From contig NC_053411.1 in NCBI RefSeq assembly GCF_016859285.1, positions 3,550,316-3,614,315 on the forward strand: a DNA stretch of 64,000 nucleotides, read 5' to 3'. The stretch comes from Xiphias gladius. Lineage: Eukaryota; Chordata; Actinopteri; Istiophoriformes; Xiphiidae. This document shows, in pieces, positions 48,934 through 59,623 of the stretch. A program made the position numbers and the translations under genes. The first letter of the stretch is position 1, and every line of letters begins with the position of its first letter. A model generated the notes under the pieces. That model searched no databases. It was given only the letters and a program-made list of their open reading frames with translations, and had not been told where the DNA came from.

Positions 48934-49203
48934 CCAGTTTCCAAATCCATATTGTTCGATAGCATCGAGTAGCGACTGCTCTTCCCTGCTGGTCCATCCT
49001 CCCTCTGCCTCGGGACCCCAGAGAGAGAACCGACCGCCGTCGACCTGCTGGTAGCCGTGCCATCTCCGGTGATTACCGATTTCTGCGCCCGCCGAGAAGC
49101 ACTCCGGGCACAGCTCGATATCGGGGCAGTCGGTGCAGCGAAGCCGCAGGTTTGTAACATCTGCAAGGCAGTTAACGCAGTACTTCTTCCCCAGGTCGGC
49201 CAT
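48934..49203 (-). CDS. tada2b: Transcriptional adaptor 2-beta (Ada2b), exon 1
   Basis: Ada2b is the adaptor in the histone acetyltransferase module of SAGA (with Gcn5/PCAF, Ada3 and Sgf29) in the nucleus. The gene has two coding exons (48934-49203 and 45924-47135) joining in phase 0 to 493 codons. Exon 1 encodes residues 1-90: an N-terminal ZZ zinc finger (MADLGKKYCVNCL...; Cys 9, 12, 23, 26, 32, 35 and His 45, 49) and most of the SANT domain (GGWTSREEQSLLDAIEQYGF). The Met at 49203 matches the human start (MAELGKKYC); the frame is open to an upstream Met at 49284 with a 27-residue extension that is not conserved. Divergent from ccdc96 with 255 bp between start codons. Confidence 0.95.
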
Positions 49204-49458
49204 GTTGCCTGGCTCCTGCTTCTTGTTGTTGGAGGCAGAATTTTGCGCCTGCGCGCCGCGAGCCTCGCAGCGCGACCTACTCACATCCTGCTTTTTAATA
49301 TTAATGAGTATGGGTCAGGGTGCCCGTGATTGGTTATTCGATCCCAGTTTCCAGGACAACCGAAACAAAACGAATAGTTTCATTGACTACAGAAATGCAG
49401 GAGCCTTATAGCTACACACAAATTGAATAATTCGTTTGGGTATTGTTTTTATCGAAAA
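49204..49458. promoter_or_regulatory. Bidirectional tada2b/ccdc96 promoter
   Basis: 255 bp separate the two start codons, so both promoters must share it. It is CpG-rich on the tada2b side (49230-49280). An inverted CCAAT box (ATTGG, 49329-49333) and an X-box-like site (49347-49360) lie in the middle. No TATA box is evident. Confidence 0.75.
49347..49360 (+). promoter_or_regulatory. RFX X-box-like site upstream of ccdc96
   Basis: GTTTCCAGGACAAC matches the palindromic X-box GTTGCCATGGCAAC at 11 of 14 positions, including both GTT..CC and AC half-site cores. RFX factors use X-boxes within a few hundred bases of ciliary genes, and this one lies 99 bp before the ccdc96 ATG. Confidence 0.6.
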
Positions 49459-50229
49459 ATGGACAGAAAACCAGAACAAGAAGAAAATGAGGTGGAGAAT
49501 GACACAGAGAGGGATACGTCTGCTTATTCCTCCAATGAGGACAATTCTCCCATTGCTGTTAATGGAAATGAAAAAGAAGGTGTCCCAGCTGAAGGGGGGG
49601 CATCACATCATGAAGAAGAAAACTCTGGAAGTATGAAATCTACAAAGGAGCCCCCTGCTGAAGCAGCCGCCTCTGAGCCAGAAGAGAACTGTGGAGATGA
49701 GCTCCCTGGTGTCCACAGCACCACCACAAGCAAAGACCTGGAGGTGAAGACCAATGAGGTCATTGAACAGCCAGTGTCCCATGAGGAGAGTGTTGTTTGT
49801 GACATCAACAGCAATGATGACGATGGTCCTCCCAGACTGCATCTCGAGACCCCGGAGAGAGAGGCTACCAGTCCTGCGCACGAGGAGGAAAAGGAGGCTG
49901 AAGGGGAGGAGTTCACCGCTCCTCCTGCAGAAGAAGAAGACATCACCCATGAGAAATACATGCAGCTCCTCCAGGAGCTGTGCGAGGAGAGAGATAAAGC
50001 CAGCCAACACAGCAGCCAGCTGCAGATGAAGCTGGCAGAGTATTTCTGCAAGAAGGCCGGGGACGACGCCCAGCTGGAGAGGGAGACGCCGGAGTCGGAG
50101 CAGCTGCAGGAGTATGAGAAGTACATTAACGTCCTGACTGATGTGAAACAGCAGCTCACCACTAACTCAGAGACAGCTCAGCAGCAGGCAGAAGAGCTGA
50201 GGTTACAGTCCCAAGAGAAGCTGGACAAG
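49459..50229 (+). CDS. ccdc96: Coiled-coil domain protein 96 (CFAP184), exon 1
   Basis: CCDC96/CFAP184 is an axonemal coiled-coil protein that pairs with CCDC113/CFAP263 at the base of the nexin link and radial spoke 3 in motile cilia (family knowledge). The gene has three exons (49459-50229, 51702-52049, 52161-52487), all joined in phase 0, for 481 aa. Exon 1 (residues 1-257) opens with an acidic, Glu/Ser-rich disordered region (DRKPEQEENEVENDTERD) to about residue 165. The coil begins there: ITHEKYMQLLQELCEERDKA, QLQEYEKYINVLTDVKQQL. The Met at 49459 has context AAAAATGG; the frame extends 12 codons upstream without another ATG. The donor is AAG|GTTGGT, weaker than usual. Identification rests on the domain and on the tada2b neighbourhood. 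Confidence 0.88.
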
Positions 50230-51701
50230 GTTGGTCATATTGTAAGGGCCTGAGCAGATCGCTCTAAAGATTAGCTGACACTAATTTCCCAGTATTTAGG
50301 AACAGAAGAACCCTGCCTGGTGATCTGGGGATAAGCTCAGGTTCATGATGCTGCATGTTTTCATATTTCATGGCATAAAAAAATAAGTATGGCAATCACC
50401 TAATATACTGCATATTGACATACATTTACATATTGATTTACATTGTTATACTCTATACTCAATATTACAGCAGAATAGAACAGTAATGATTAAAGTTGAT
50501 GAAAGCTTCAAAATTTTCTCACTCAGTTTCTGGTAGATCTTTTTTTTTTCGGAACAGGAAACAGAAGCTGCTAGTGCACAGGAGATCAGAAAGTTGCTGT
50601 TGTTTGTTTCATCCATAGAATAAAGGGCAAAATAAAGGGAGAATAGAAGAAGAACTGTGTAGTTATGTGCAGCAGTGGCCACCGTAGTTTAACTGATGTA
50701 ACTGTCAGAGGAACCGACAGAATTGACAGAAAAGAGAATTACGCCACATTGTGAAAGTCAAACCTCTTCAAAGGAATCGAAGGAAAGCGACATCAGGGTA
50801 TTTGACACAGTGTGTGATTGACAGGTGATCTCTGGGAAATGCAGCCGTGTTAAGTCTGATAAATGTCCTCCAGTGATGTCACTTGAGTCACTGTAGGTTG
50901 GAGCTGAAGACTGCAAGTGTGACAGTGAATAAAATCTGTGGGTGTTGAGTTAGAAAGAGGTGAGCTTACCAGACCTCTGAAGCCTGCTCCTCATCTCTGC
51001 TTGAGGGTAGCAGCTTGAGACTACACTAGCCACTACTAGTGTAACACACCCCTCCGGCTGTGCTTCCAGCGGTCAAGTTGCATTGCGGGTAACATAGGTG
51101 CCAGGTTTTGTCAAGGTAGAAGAACGTGTGGAATAAAAAAGACGTTATATCTGGTTCTGCTGCGTCGATTTTGATCCTTTTTTCAAAGCTGTCCATCGAG
51201 AATCCAACAATGTTATAGGAGTGCAATGCTAAATCAGTGGAGTACTCCTTTAAGATTTGAAAACAAGTTGTCAGGTACTTTAAACGGTCCCCTGTCTCTG
51301 CAGGAAAAAGGAGTACAAGGGGTCTACACATGCAGCTGTGCAGTGAGCTGGGTGAATGTGACATGCATACTGAACCATGCAGACACTGCTTTCAGCACTA
51401 TGCAAATGGGAATACCTTAGGAACAAACAGAAAGAATATTTTGCAAAATACAACTCAAAAGTCTGGTATGCTTTTTGGGAATTTAAATTAAATTAAATTA
51501 AAAATTAAATGAAAACATATACCAAGTACTCTTTTAGACATGGCTCAGTGCGTGCATTTTCCTGCATATATAACAATCTTTGTTATCCAAAATATAGTTT
51601 AGCCCTAAAACAGGAAACCACTACAGGTGCCCAGTAAGTGTTGATTGTTTTTGTTATGGTTTACTGATCAATGGGTAAAACTGTCTAATCTGCGTCCTCA
51701 G
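50230..51701 (+). other. ccdc96: ccdc96 intron 1
   Basis: 1472 bp, GT-AG, phase 0. Contains no recognised gene; open frames inside (for example minus 51026-51364) are unsupported. Confidence 0.8.
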
Positions 51702-52049
51702 GTGGAAAATGAATGGCAAGCGTTTTTGGCACTGAAGCGGCACATAGCTGTGACAGTCCTGAGCCGATGCCTGGGTAAACATGCGGCTCAGGCCAAAGTG
51801 GACGCAACCCTGGCAGCAGAGCAGTTTCGGCAGGACAAGCTGATCAAGCTGCGCCTCAAGCACATCAAGCTGAGGATCAAGATTCACAGGTTGGAAGGAC
51901 AGCTCCGAGACGGGGAAGAACACGACAGGGATCCCCTAAAGCTCCAGTTTGAACAGCTGCAGGTGGAAAGGCTGAAGCAGAAAAAACAGGCTGAAAAGGA
52001 AAATGAGGAGTCGTTAAAGCTGCAGAAAAAGATCAGCAGCAGCTTGGAG
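51702..52049 (+). CDS. ccdc96: CCDC96 (CFAP184), exon 2
   Basis: Acceptor tgcgtcctcag|GTGGAA; donor TTGGAG|GTAAGT. Encodes residues 258-373 of the conserved CCDC96/CCDC113 coiled-coil domain: VENEWQAFLALKRHIAVTVL, SRCLGKHAAQAKVDA, RLKHIKLRIKIHRLEGQLRD and LKLQFEQLQVERLKQK. The heptad pattern is continuous and strongly charged. Confidence 0.92.
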
Positions 52050-52160
52050 GTAAGTTGAAGAACAGACTGGGTCAAAGTAATTTCTGTAGTTGCCTCACGG
52101 AATATGATTTCCAGTTAATAGGTAATAGTCAGCGTTGTGTTTTTTTTTCTACTGTATCAG

Positions 52161-52487
52161 CTCCTGTCGAACATAAAGGAGAAGCTGTTCTGGAGCGAGA
52201 TGAAGGTTCAGGCCAAGCGAGAGCAGCTGGCCGAATTGGAGGCCATGGTGGCCAGGAAGAGAGACCTCCTGACCAGGACCAAGCAGTCACACAACAGCCT
52301 GCAGAGAGACAACCTGAGGCTAAAAGAAAGTCGTGGATTGCTGGGGAACAGGGTCCTGCTGTGGGACTTTGAGAACACTGTGGATGCCGCCAACCACCTG
52401 GAGGAACAACTGGAGAATCTTAAGTGCCGGCAAGCTGAAATTGTCTTCAACCATGGCAGATGGAAGAAGAACCTGGAGACAACTTAA
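52161..52487 (+). CDS. ccdc96: CCDC96 (CFAP184), exon 3
   Basis: Acceptor ctactgtatcag|CTCCTG after a 111-bp intron. Encodes residues 374-481: LLSNIKEKLFWSEMKVQAKR, LTRTKQSHNSLQRDN and LRLKESRGLLGNRVLLWDFE, the C-terminal end of the domain. It ends WKKNLETT and TAA (52485-52487). AATAAA at 52563-52568, 76 bases on, is the likely polyadenylation signal. Confidence 0.92.
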   Translation, partial: LLSNIKEKLFWSEMKVQAKREQLAELEAMVARKRDLLTRTKQSHNSLQRDNLRLKESRGLLGNRVLLWDFENTVDAANHLEEQLENLKCRQAEIVFNHGRWKKNLETT

Positions 52488-52562
52488 TGAATGAATGAGC
52501 AAATGACTGAATTAACATGTCAGTCCAAAAAAAGCCAGATTCAACAGACAAGGGCCATCAGG

Positions 52563-52568
52563 AATAAA
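52563..52568 (+). terminator. ccdc96: Polyadenylation signal of ccdc96
   Basis: AATAAA 76 bases after the stop codon; a compact 3' UTR. Confidence 0.6.
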
Positions 52569-53044
52569 AACGAGTATCAGGCCTTAAAATTTGTAGTTTT
52601 ATCCTGTGTAGTCTGTGTTTAGTGCACTTCACAAGGTGATAACCGAAAAAGACAAGCTCTGTGATACTTTGAAAGCCATAGTCAGGGTCAAAACCATGGT
52701 CAGGGCTCCACATGTCCTCTAAAAGATCTGTCAGCCAAGTGACAGCAGGAGCATGAACACCTTTCAAAAACCATTTCAAAGACTTGCATGTCATGTAGTC
52801 TGATCCTGGCATTACTGTAAAATGTATGAAGTCGAAATTATTGTTAAAGCCTATAAAATCATGATTTATGATTCACGAGAGATTGCAGCAAACATGGGTA
52901 ACGTCTTAAAATAAAAATTTGGTTCAGTATTTTATCAATTAGTGCAGATTATCAGTCTTTGTTTTAGTGCTCCACAGCAGTGGATATGCAGTGCTTTTGG
53001 ACAGTAAAATGGTTATCAGAGAGTTTTGATTAACTCATATAGTA

Positions 53045-53530
53045 TGAAATGAATGGTTCAACATTTTGAGAAATACATTTATTCACTTTTTGGCCAAGAG
53101 TTAGATGAGAAGAATGATGAGAAGATTGAAGCTGGAGCCAGAAGGCAAGTAGCTCAGCTTAGCATAAAGAGTGCAGGCAGATGTAAACAGCCAGGTTGTC
53201 CAAAATTCAAAAATATTCCTACTAGCACGTCTAAAGGTCACCTTGTTTGTTTTAATCCATACAGAAAAAGAAATACTTTACATACTGTAACTATTGGCAA
53301 ACAGCAGCTGGGCGCAGTCTTCACCTGAAGTCTTGTCACCATGAGATTAATAAAATGGTTAACAGAGAGTTTCGATAAACAGATATACTTATAAAGCAAT
53401 GGTTCAGCATTTGGGGAAATGCACTAATTCACTTTCTTGCAGAGAGAAAAGTGAGAGGATCTATACCACTCACATGTCTAAAGCCAGGAAGCAATGAGTT
53501 CAGCTCACCATAAAGAATGGAAGCAGAGGG
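53045..53530 (+). repeat. Two tandem copies of a percomorph dispersed repeat
   Basis: Copy 1 (53045-53335) and copy 2 (53390-53530) both start 'aatggttcaacattttg.gaaa/aatggttcagcatttggggaaa' with 'ttcactttttggccaagag/ttcactttcttgcagagag', then 'ggcaagtagctcagcttagcataaag/ggaagcaatgagttcagctcaccataaag'. They also share 'taaaatggttaacagag'-like text. The family occurs inverted at 27640-27850. 'gagccaagctagctgtttcccccc' at 53722-53745 is another part of the same family. Confidence 0.7.
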
Positions 53531-53759
53531 AGACAAGTTCTCATGCGTTCTCATGTGTACACACAAATGTATGCAGATGTACATTTATTTCCTTGCAGAC
53601 AGCGAGCAGCACAGTGACTTCTGAGACTGTTGTAGTCACCTTAAGGCTGTTATATACTAAGCTATCGAAAAATACGTTAGCAGGCCTATGTTTCAACTTT
53701 TCATCTTGAACATATTTTGAACGGAGCCAAGCTAGCTGTTTCCCCCCAATCTTCTCATG

Positions 53760-56106
53760 TCATTCTCATTAAAAAGAAAGAAAAAAAAATTTCCCAGGTT
53801 TCCCAAAGTGAACTATTACTTGAATTTTATGTTGAGGGGATTCAAACCATCTCTGGCACACTATCTCACTTTCTACCTTTTTGTGTAGAGTGCATGTTCA
53901 AATCAATAGCAATAAAGATGAAGAAACTGCTGAACACAGTTCCACCTCTTTTGTCTAACCGTGAGATCCAATGACAGATTCACACAGTACAAACTCCGCT
54001 TCACCCTCTCAAGCATAGCATGCTGTTTTCACTTTCAATCAGTAGATGGGACTATTGTACATTAGTGTATATTCAGACATCTGAGAAGAGAATTCACAGC
54101 TACAGACAAGTGTGTGGAGACGTGCATAATTCGTGGCCTTTAAGTTCTCTGTCGAAAACAAAATCATTTGTCTCCGTCAATGCGTCCAGCTTGGCTCATT
54201 GTTTCAGTCTGCACCTCAGATAAAGTAAGACGAAGGCAAAAAAAAAGATAATCATATCAAATGTATGTGTACAGTAAATGGATATGATATATATTCAGCA
54301 TTTCATTGAAATGTATCTACTGGTTAAATGAAGTAATCAATAATAAAACCAAAGTATCTGAATGACTGAAGTTTTAATCTCTTAAAGCGGGCTTCAACAG
54401 CTACAAAAATAAACAAATCTCCCACCACCGCAAGTAGTTGGCCATTATCATACATACATTTTTCTAACCTATTATTGTAATAATGAAAAAGAGATTACAT
54501 ATGTATCTTAGCGTAAAGAAAAACAAAAGCTTTTCAAATAAAATGCATACTGTCATCACCCCTACTCTAAACCTCACATCCTTCGCACCCCCACCATGGT
54601 TCTCCAAAGTACCCCACCCTGTAATCCCTCCCCCTCCAGATCAAAGGGATACCAAAATATCACATTTGAGGCTTCTTCCTCAGTGGGTTTGAATGTCGTG
54701 CTTCTCTTGCAGAGTCCTGAACCACAGCTGGGACGAGTCCATACAGAAGTCTTCTTTATTTTTAAGGCTGACACTGTGAACCAAAAGACATATATTATAA
54801 ATATGATATGTAAAGCATATTTTGTATAGCTGCAAAAGCCTAACATGTTCATGGAAGGATTAATGAATGGGCCTACTGGGCAACGGCCAGAGCCTCTGTT
54901 TAAAGACTGTTAAGATTTCTTATTGAAAAGTCAAACAACAACAAAGAGAAGAAAATGGTTGTAAACACATGGTTCAAAGTCGCCCCTGGCTCCCCGGCTC
55001 AACAAGCGAGAGACAGAGAGAGAGCAGCGGTGGTCGAGTGCGCTAGAAAGTGAATGAAGAGAGGGAGAGGCATTAGCACAACTAAAGTTCTCGGCAGGCA
55101 AGCAGAACTCGACTTAACACCTGTCTCAGAATATGAAAAAACGTGCCTTTTTTCGTTTGTTTTCTCGTGATCTTATTTTTTCACCGCTTTTTACCCATGA
55201 AAAAGAAAGATGCCTTGTATTTCAATTTTAATTTTTGTATTTTAAAATGAAAATCAAATAACCACCACACTTTTTTTTTTTTTAAAAGGAAAATCGAACG
55301 ACCGAAAGATACATGGACCAGTTCTAAAATTCTCCACAGTACTGTATGGATGATTTTGAAATGGTAATAGCTGGACTCTCGAAATTTTCATACACTAATG
55401 TTGCAAATAGCTTTTGACACACATGTGGCCAAAAGCCTACATCCTACTTACAGACTAATATGATAAAGCCAAACAGCAGTGACATACCACTAGTCAAAGT
55501 GGCATAATTCTAAGAATCTGCATATGACACTAAGACATGAGTGGCAAAGTGTCAGTATGCCACCAGTATCCCCTATTCGTTCACTCCCCAATGGCTCTGC
55601 TGCCTCTGCCGCAGCTTCACAATGCTAAGCCAGCAGTTCAAACACACACAGCTCTGAGCCACCATTCTGGCCATCACACAGCCTATATGTCCCGGTCACT
55701 TTTTCCAGTTTTTTTTGGAATTTAAGTTGTTCAGATCCACTGAATAACCTTAAATGGTACAAAGGTAAGCTCTAAACTGCCCGAAGTTAAAAAAAACAAA
55801 AAAATTTTAAAAAGTTGAGGTCACCAAAAACTGAAAAATAAGAAAAACCGGCCTTCTTCAGGAATCAAGAGATTGGTTAACTTACAGCTTCTCTGCAGCA
55901 CTGGAAGTAACTGAAGCTTTGAATGTTAATGCAAACAATTCCCACAGGTGTCCCAACTTCTGCTGATGATGTACAAACCCTCTGTCTGTACAACTGCATT
56001 GTTGGAACAAACTGTGTTACTACAGCCTCTGATGCATCATTTAGACAATACTGTACTGCAGGATGTAGTACTGTATATTATGCCATAAATAATATACAAC
56101 CATATG

Positions 56107-56143
<37 letters not shown>

Positions 56144-56724
56144 CCAGAAATAGGCAAGAAACAGGCCAGTAACAAATTAAGCCAAACAATTTGGTCAGGG
56201 GTTCATCCTGCAGAAAGATAATGACCCAAAACATACATACAGGCTATGTCAGAACTACCTTAGAGGAAAAGAACAAGAACACATCCAACAGGGTATCCGC
56301 AAGGGAATAGCAAACAAATAATAAGCTTCAGAAACATCAAGTATAAGCAATTATATTAAGAACATATTTACTTTCCTGGATTGTTCTTTCAAACAGTCGT
56401 TTCATTCAAACTACAAAAAAAAAAAAAAAAAAAAAGAATTCATAAGATAGTTTTGGTTTTATCTGACCAGGTTTTCAGGTATCTGTCTCTGAGATCTCTG
56501 CCTCCACTGAGATACGATGCACAGCACTGAAAAAATTAATTTGATAAAATCAACAGCAATGTGCATTTCTCTAGAAATACTATCCACATATCTCTACCAA
56601 AGAAATAGTCCCTAGGAAAATTTTGGATCATATCTTGTGTGGATTATCTAGTGTAACAGAGACATTGATTATTAATGTGAGAACTGTATTGTTGGGGAGG
56701 TAGAAATTTCATAGACAGTCATCT
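53760..56724. other. Gene-free AT-rich stretch
   Basis: No gene supported. There is a GC-richer patch at 54960-55060 (cgcccctggctccccggc .. gcggtggtcgagtgcgctag) that may belong to a repeat, an A/T-rich zone at 55130-55290, a TA microsatellite at 56109-56141 and poly-A at 56414-56435. The minus-strand frame at 54574-54852 has no recognisable domain. Confidence 0.4.
56109..56141. repeat. TA microsatellite
   Basis: (TA)n of about 16 units, uninterrupted. Confidence 0.95.
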
Positions 56725-57410
56725 TAAAGTGGCACTCCAGTGATTAAGTCTTTCACTTCCATAAAGTTCGGGAGCTCACAAGAGACACTTTTAAAACAAA
56801 AAACTACAAAATCAAAGCAGCAGAGGCTGAGATATCTTGACTTTCAGTCTCTAGTTTGGGTCAAGCTCAAAAAACATTGGATCCCACATTTCCAAAAAGG
56901 CAACTTGATAAAATCTTTATCTAAGCCCTTCCCGCCTGCTAAGGACCCGCCTCTTTCAAACTTCACAGCCTCAGTTTGTAACAGAGCCCATTCTGGTTTT
57001 TAGTGTGTATTCTCCAAGCCCCAACTGGGATAACCCTGATGACATCACTATGATATCATTAGGGTTATTTTCTTACTATGAGTTCGGACAGAATGTGGAG
57101 ATAATTTTAGAGGTGGTGCAGTGCCAAACAAAGTCAATGTAAAAGACTCGAGTAGATGTCAGCGTGCCCGAGGCTGCCGGAACTGAAGCAAAGATGCACA
57201 CACTTTCTTTCTGAAAACACTTTTGGAATACAAAGCTCTGACAGATCTACAGGAAGTGTAATAGAAATGTTTTCACAGGCTGAGAAGTACTCTCCAAGAC
57301 GGTCCTGTAAAACCTGGGCAAATAAAAACAAAATTATCTGTATGGGTAGATACAGCTAGAGGTAAGTCAGATTTTTTTTATCATTGGATTGAACCGCCCC
57401 TTTAATATAT
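56725..57410 (-). repeat. Dispersed repeat, long copy
   Basis: On the minus strand it ends 'cactggagtgccactttaagatgac' and begins near 'aaaggggcggttcaatcc'. Parts recur at 27890-28100 and 955-1060. A minus-strand frame at 57134-57331 (VLQDRLGEYFSACENIS...) lies entirely within it and is repeat-derived, not a gene. Confidence 0.7.
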
Positions 57411-58305
57411 TATGGCCCTGGCTAAAATAACGTTCTATAAAATGTTATACAAGTAAATTTGGTTTAGCTGAAAATTTGAGTGATTGAGCAGAATTGAATA
57501 AGTTGACATGAACAGTCATATTAAGGTCAGCTCATCTGACTATTGTAGTATATGTGACTGTGGCAAAGGGTGCCTTTTGGAAAATGCTGTGAATAACAAT
57601 TTCCATTCGATAGTATGCAAAAATAACGGGCAATCCTAACTGTGTGCTGTGTATTATTACGGAACTAGATGAAGCTAGATGAATCCACACACAACTCCCT
57701 GCCATCCATCAGTGTCTCACTGAAAAACAAGGATTACAGTCAGTTCAGTTTGCAATAAATGTTAGAAAAATACATTGTGCAAATATTACTACATATAAGA
57801 CTAAAAAAGCATGGAGGAAAACTCTACATTATATGTAATTTTAGATTAGATGGTTTCACAATCTCTGTTGCAAGGATTCGCTGCTTTTCTTGGTCTTATA
57901 TTACAGTAAATTGAATATTATTAGGTTTTAGACTGTTGGTTGACATTTGATGAAGTCAGTAATTGCGGAAATAATATCCAAACATCTGTAAAAAAAAAAA
58001 ATGTTTACAAACCGTTTTTTGGTGCCTGCTCAAAATGACCTTCCAGTTTCTCCAGCATTGTCTTGAACTGTGGCCGGTACACCTCCCTACAGAAAATGTT
58101 ATCATCTTTCAGGTGGACACTGTGAGCCAACAGAGAGAAATTAATATTATTATGTTGTGTTCTTTGTTTGATGATATCATAGTTATGTGAAGACAAATTA
58201 AGGAGAATGTGTATGAGGTTCCATGTTAGCGATATCTGCTAATCACTATCAACCACCACATTACTTCAACTATCTACAGGAAGTTCTTTATAAGACTGAC
58301 TGGAT
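57411..58305. other. Intergenic, with one exon-like segment
   Basis: Mostly AT-rich. 57860-57960 contains 'ttcgctgcttttcttggtcttatattacagtaaattgaatatt', part of a common repeat. 58013-58119 is exon-like (see separate entry). Confidence 0.4.
58013..58119 (-). CDS. Exon-like segment of unknown gene
   Basis: On the minus strand a pyrimidine-rich acceptor (ttaatttctctctgttggctcacag) precedes 107 bp. The open frame reads VHLKDDNIFCREVYRPQFKTML and then EKLEGHFEQAPKN, ending before a GTTTGT donor-like site. The peptide looks like real helical protein (balanced composition, amphipathic, one Cys), and the acceptor would need phase 2. I do not recognise the family. It could be a downstream exon of the VNTR gene next to it, although phases do not match directly, or a decayed exon of another gene. 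Confidence 0.3.
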
Positions 58306-58311
58306 TTTATT
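58306..58311 (-). terminator. Possible polyadenylation signal of the VNTR gene
   Basis: AATAAA on the minus strand about 79 bases after the stop codon at 58390 of the VNTR exon. Confidence 0.35.
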
Positions 58312-58389
58312 TATGAATATGTTGTTATTGAACAGTTAAAACAAGATAAGGACAAAATTACAATCTCTTTATCCATCCCTCCATTTATG

Positions 58390-58820
58390 TTAAATACTGA
58401 ATTCAGAATTCAGTTTCCAACTTAAGATGGATATATTTGATTCCCTTTTTGGTTTGGTTGGCTGTTCAGGTAGTTGGGTTGGTTGTTCGGGTAGTTGGGT
58501 TGGTTGTTCAGGTAGTTGGGTTGGTTGTTCAGGTAGTTGGATTGGTTGTTTGGGTAGTTGGGTTGGCTGTTCAGGTAGTTGGGTTGGTTGTTTGGGCAGT
58601 TGGGTTGGCTGTTCAGGTAGTTGGGTTGGTTGTTTGGGTAGTTGGGTTGGCTGTTTGGGTAGTTGGGTTGGTTTTTTGGTTGGGTGAGCTGACTTTGTGG
58701 GTGGATTGGTACCTGGTTTGGAGCTGGTCCAGTGAGAGTCATCAGAAACACGCAGGCAGAGCTCCCCAGAATACTCAGGATTGTCAGGTTTAGGTGTTGT
58801 GTGTGTCTTAAACTCTGTGT
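58390..58820 (-). CDS. Candidate secreted VNTR protein, exon 2
   Basis: The acceptor tgcattgtttgtgtgtccag|ACACAG (phase 1) fits the phase-1 donor of the candidate exon 1 at 63674-63755. The joined frame gives ..DPLS-DTEFKTHTTPKPDNPEYSG, then ELCLRVSDDSHWTSSKP, a Pro/Thr/Lys linker, about ten 7-residue repeats QPTQLP(K/E), and TKPKRESNISILSWKLNSEF before a stop at 58390-58392. Together this makes about 170 aa, a secreted or stalk-like Pro/Gln/Thr-rich protein with possible O-glycosylation. An internal GTACCA donor after SSKPG (58713) would instead skip the repeats. I do not recognise the family, and openness of the repeat in all frames is not evidence because the unit is a multiple of three. 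Confidence 0.35.
58462..58671. repeat. 21-bp VNTR, ten copies
   Basis: Ten copies of a 21-bp unit (plus strand ttgttcaggtagttgggttg type). Variants come in two linked types, 'gttcagg' and 'gtttggg', which alternate in copies 5-9 and so show a 42-bp higher order. The plus strand is G/T-only for long stretches. On the minus strand it reads (Q-P-T-Q-L-P-K/E)n. Confidence 0.95.
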
Positions 58821-59623
58821 CTGGACACACAAACAATGCAAATATATGAAGGAACACAGCAAATATATTGAAATGATAGTGGAGTCTTTACTTTGAATAA
58901 TGCAAGGTTTTCCAGTGTTTTCTGGTTGGAAATCCTGTTTTGAGGACTTCAAAATTCTCAAAACCCAACAATTTAGAACTGTTGTGAATTTGTGTACTGT
59001 AAGCTTTTTTGAACAGCAAGTAAGGAGTTCTATATGGATTATATAGAAATTACTATTTATTTCTCAATATTAATTCATATTATTATTGTTTTATAAAAAA
59101 ATTATTGGAAAAATGTCAATTTTGTATCAATCAGTTCTCATAGCAGTCTCAAAGATGAATAGTTCACCAACTGAGTTAAGTGTAAAACAAGCAATCAAGC
59201 TCCTTCTGCCCTCCAAAATTACATTCAGTGGCTGTTTGCAAAGACCAATATGTAATTTCACATAAGTCAGATTTCACCAAAACGTTGAAAATTGAGCTTC
59301 AGGTCAAATTACCATAGCATATATTCTTCAGTTTACTGATTTATGAAGGTCACACTGCCTTGACTGCATTAACCCAAAACATAAATGAGACAGAATGTCC
59401 AGAATAATATTATTCTCCATCAAAAATATAATCACACATCCATGTTCATTTCTACCCACAAATGCAAAACGATTTAATATTCCCAGTGATCATATTTTAC
59501 TATTTGTTGATAATAAATGCCTATCATTGTAATAATACTACAACGGAGCGGTATTTGTTAATCATCCATGAGCGTAATAATGCAAACAGCCTGAAAGCAA
59601 TTATTATAAGTAAAATTTATGTA
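58821..59623. other. AT-rich spacer, inside the candidate gene's intron
   Basis: No gene or recognised repeat. Confidence 0.4.

Noticed and set aside
49603-50162. Two minus-strand frames of 135 and 184 codons
   Set aside because: Antisense shadows of ccdc96 exon 1.
57134-57331. Exon-like frame with LGEYFSACENISITLP
   Set aside because: Lies inside a dispersed repeat that also occurs at 27890 and 955.
58390-58680. CRISPR-like array
   Set aside because: Direct 21-bp tandem repeats without spacers in a vertebrate genome; it is a VNTR.
58427-58793. Plus-strand Gly/Cys/Trp and Val-rich repeat frames
   Set aside because: A 21-bp repeat leaves every frame open; no signal peptide, start context or splice sites on this strand.
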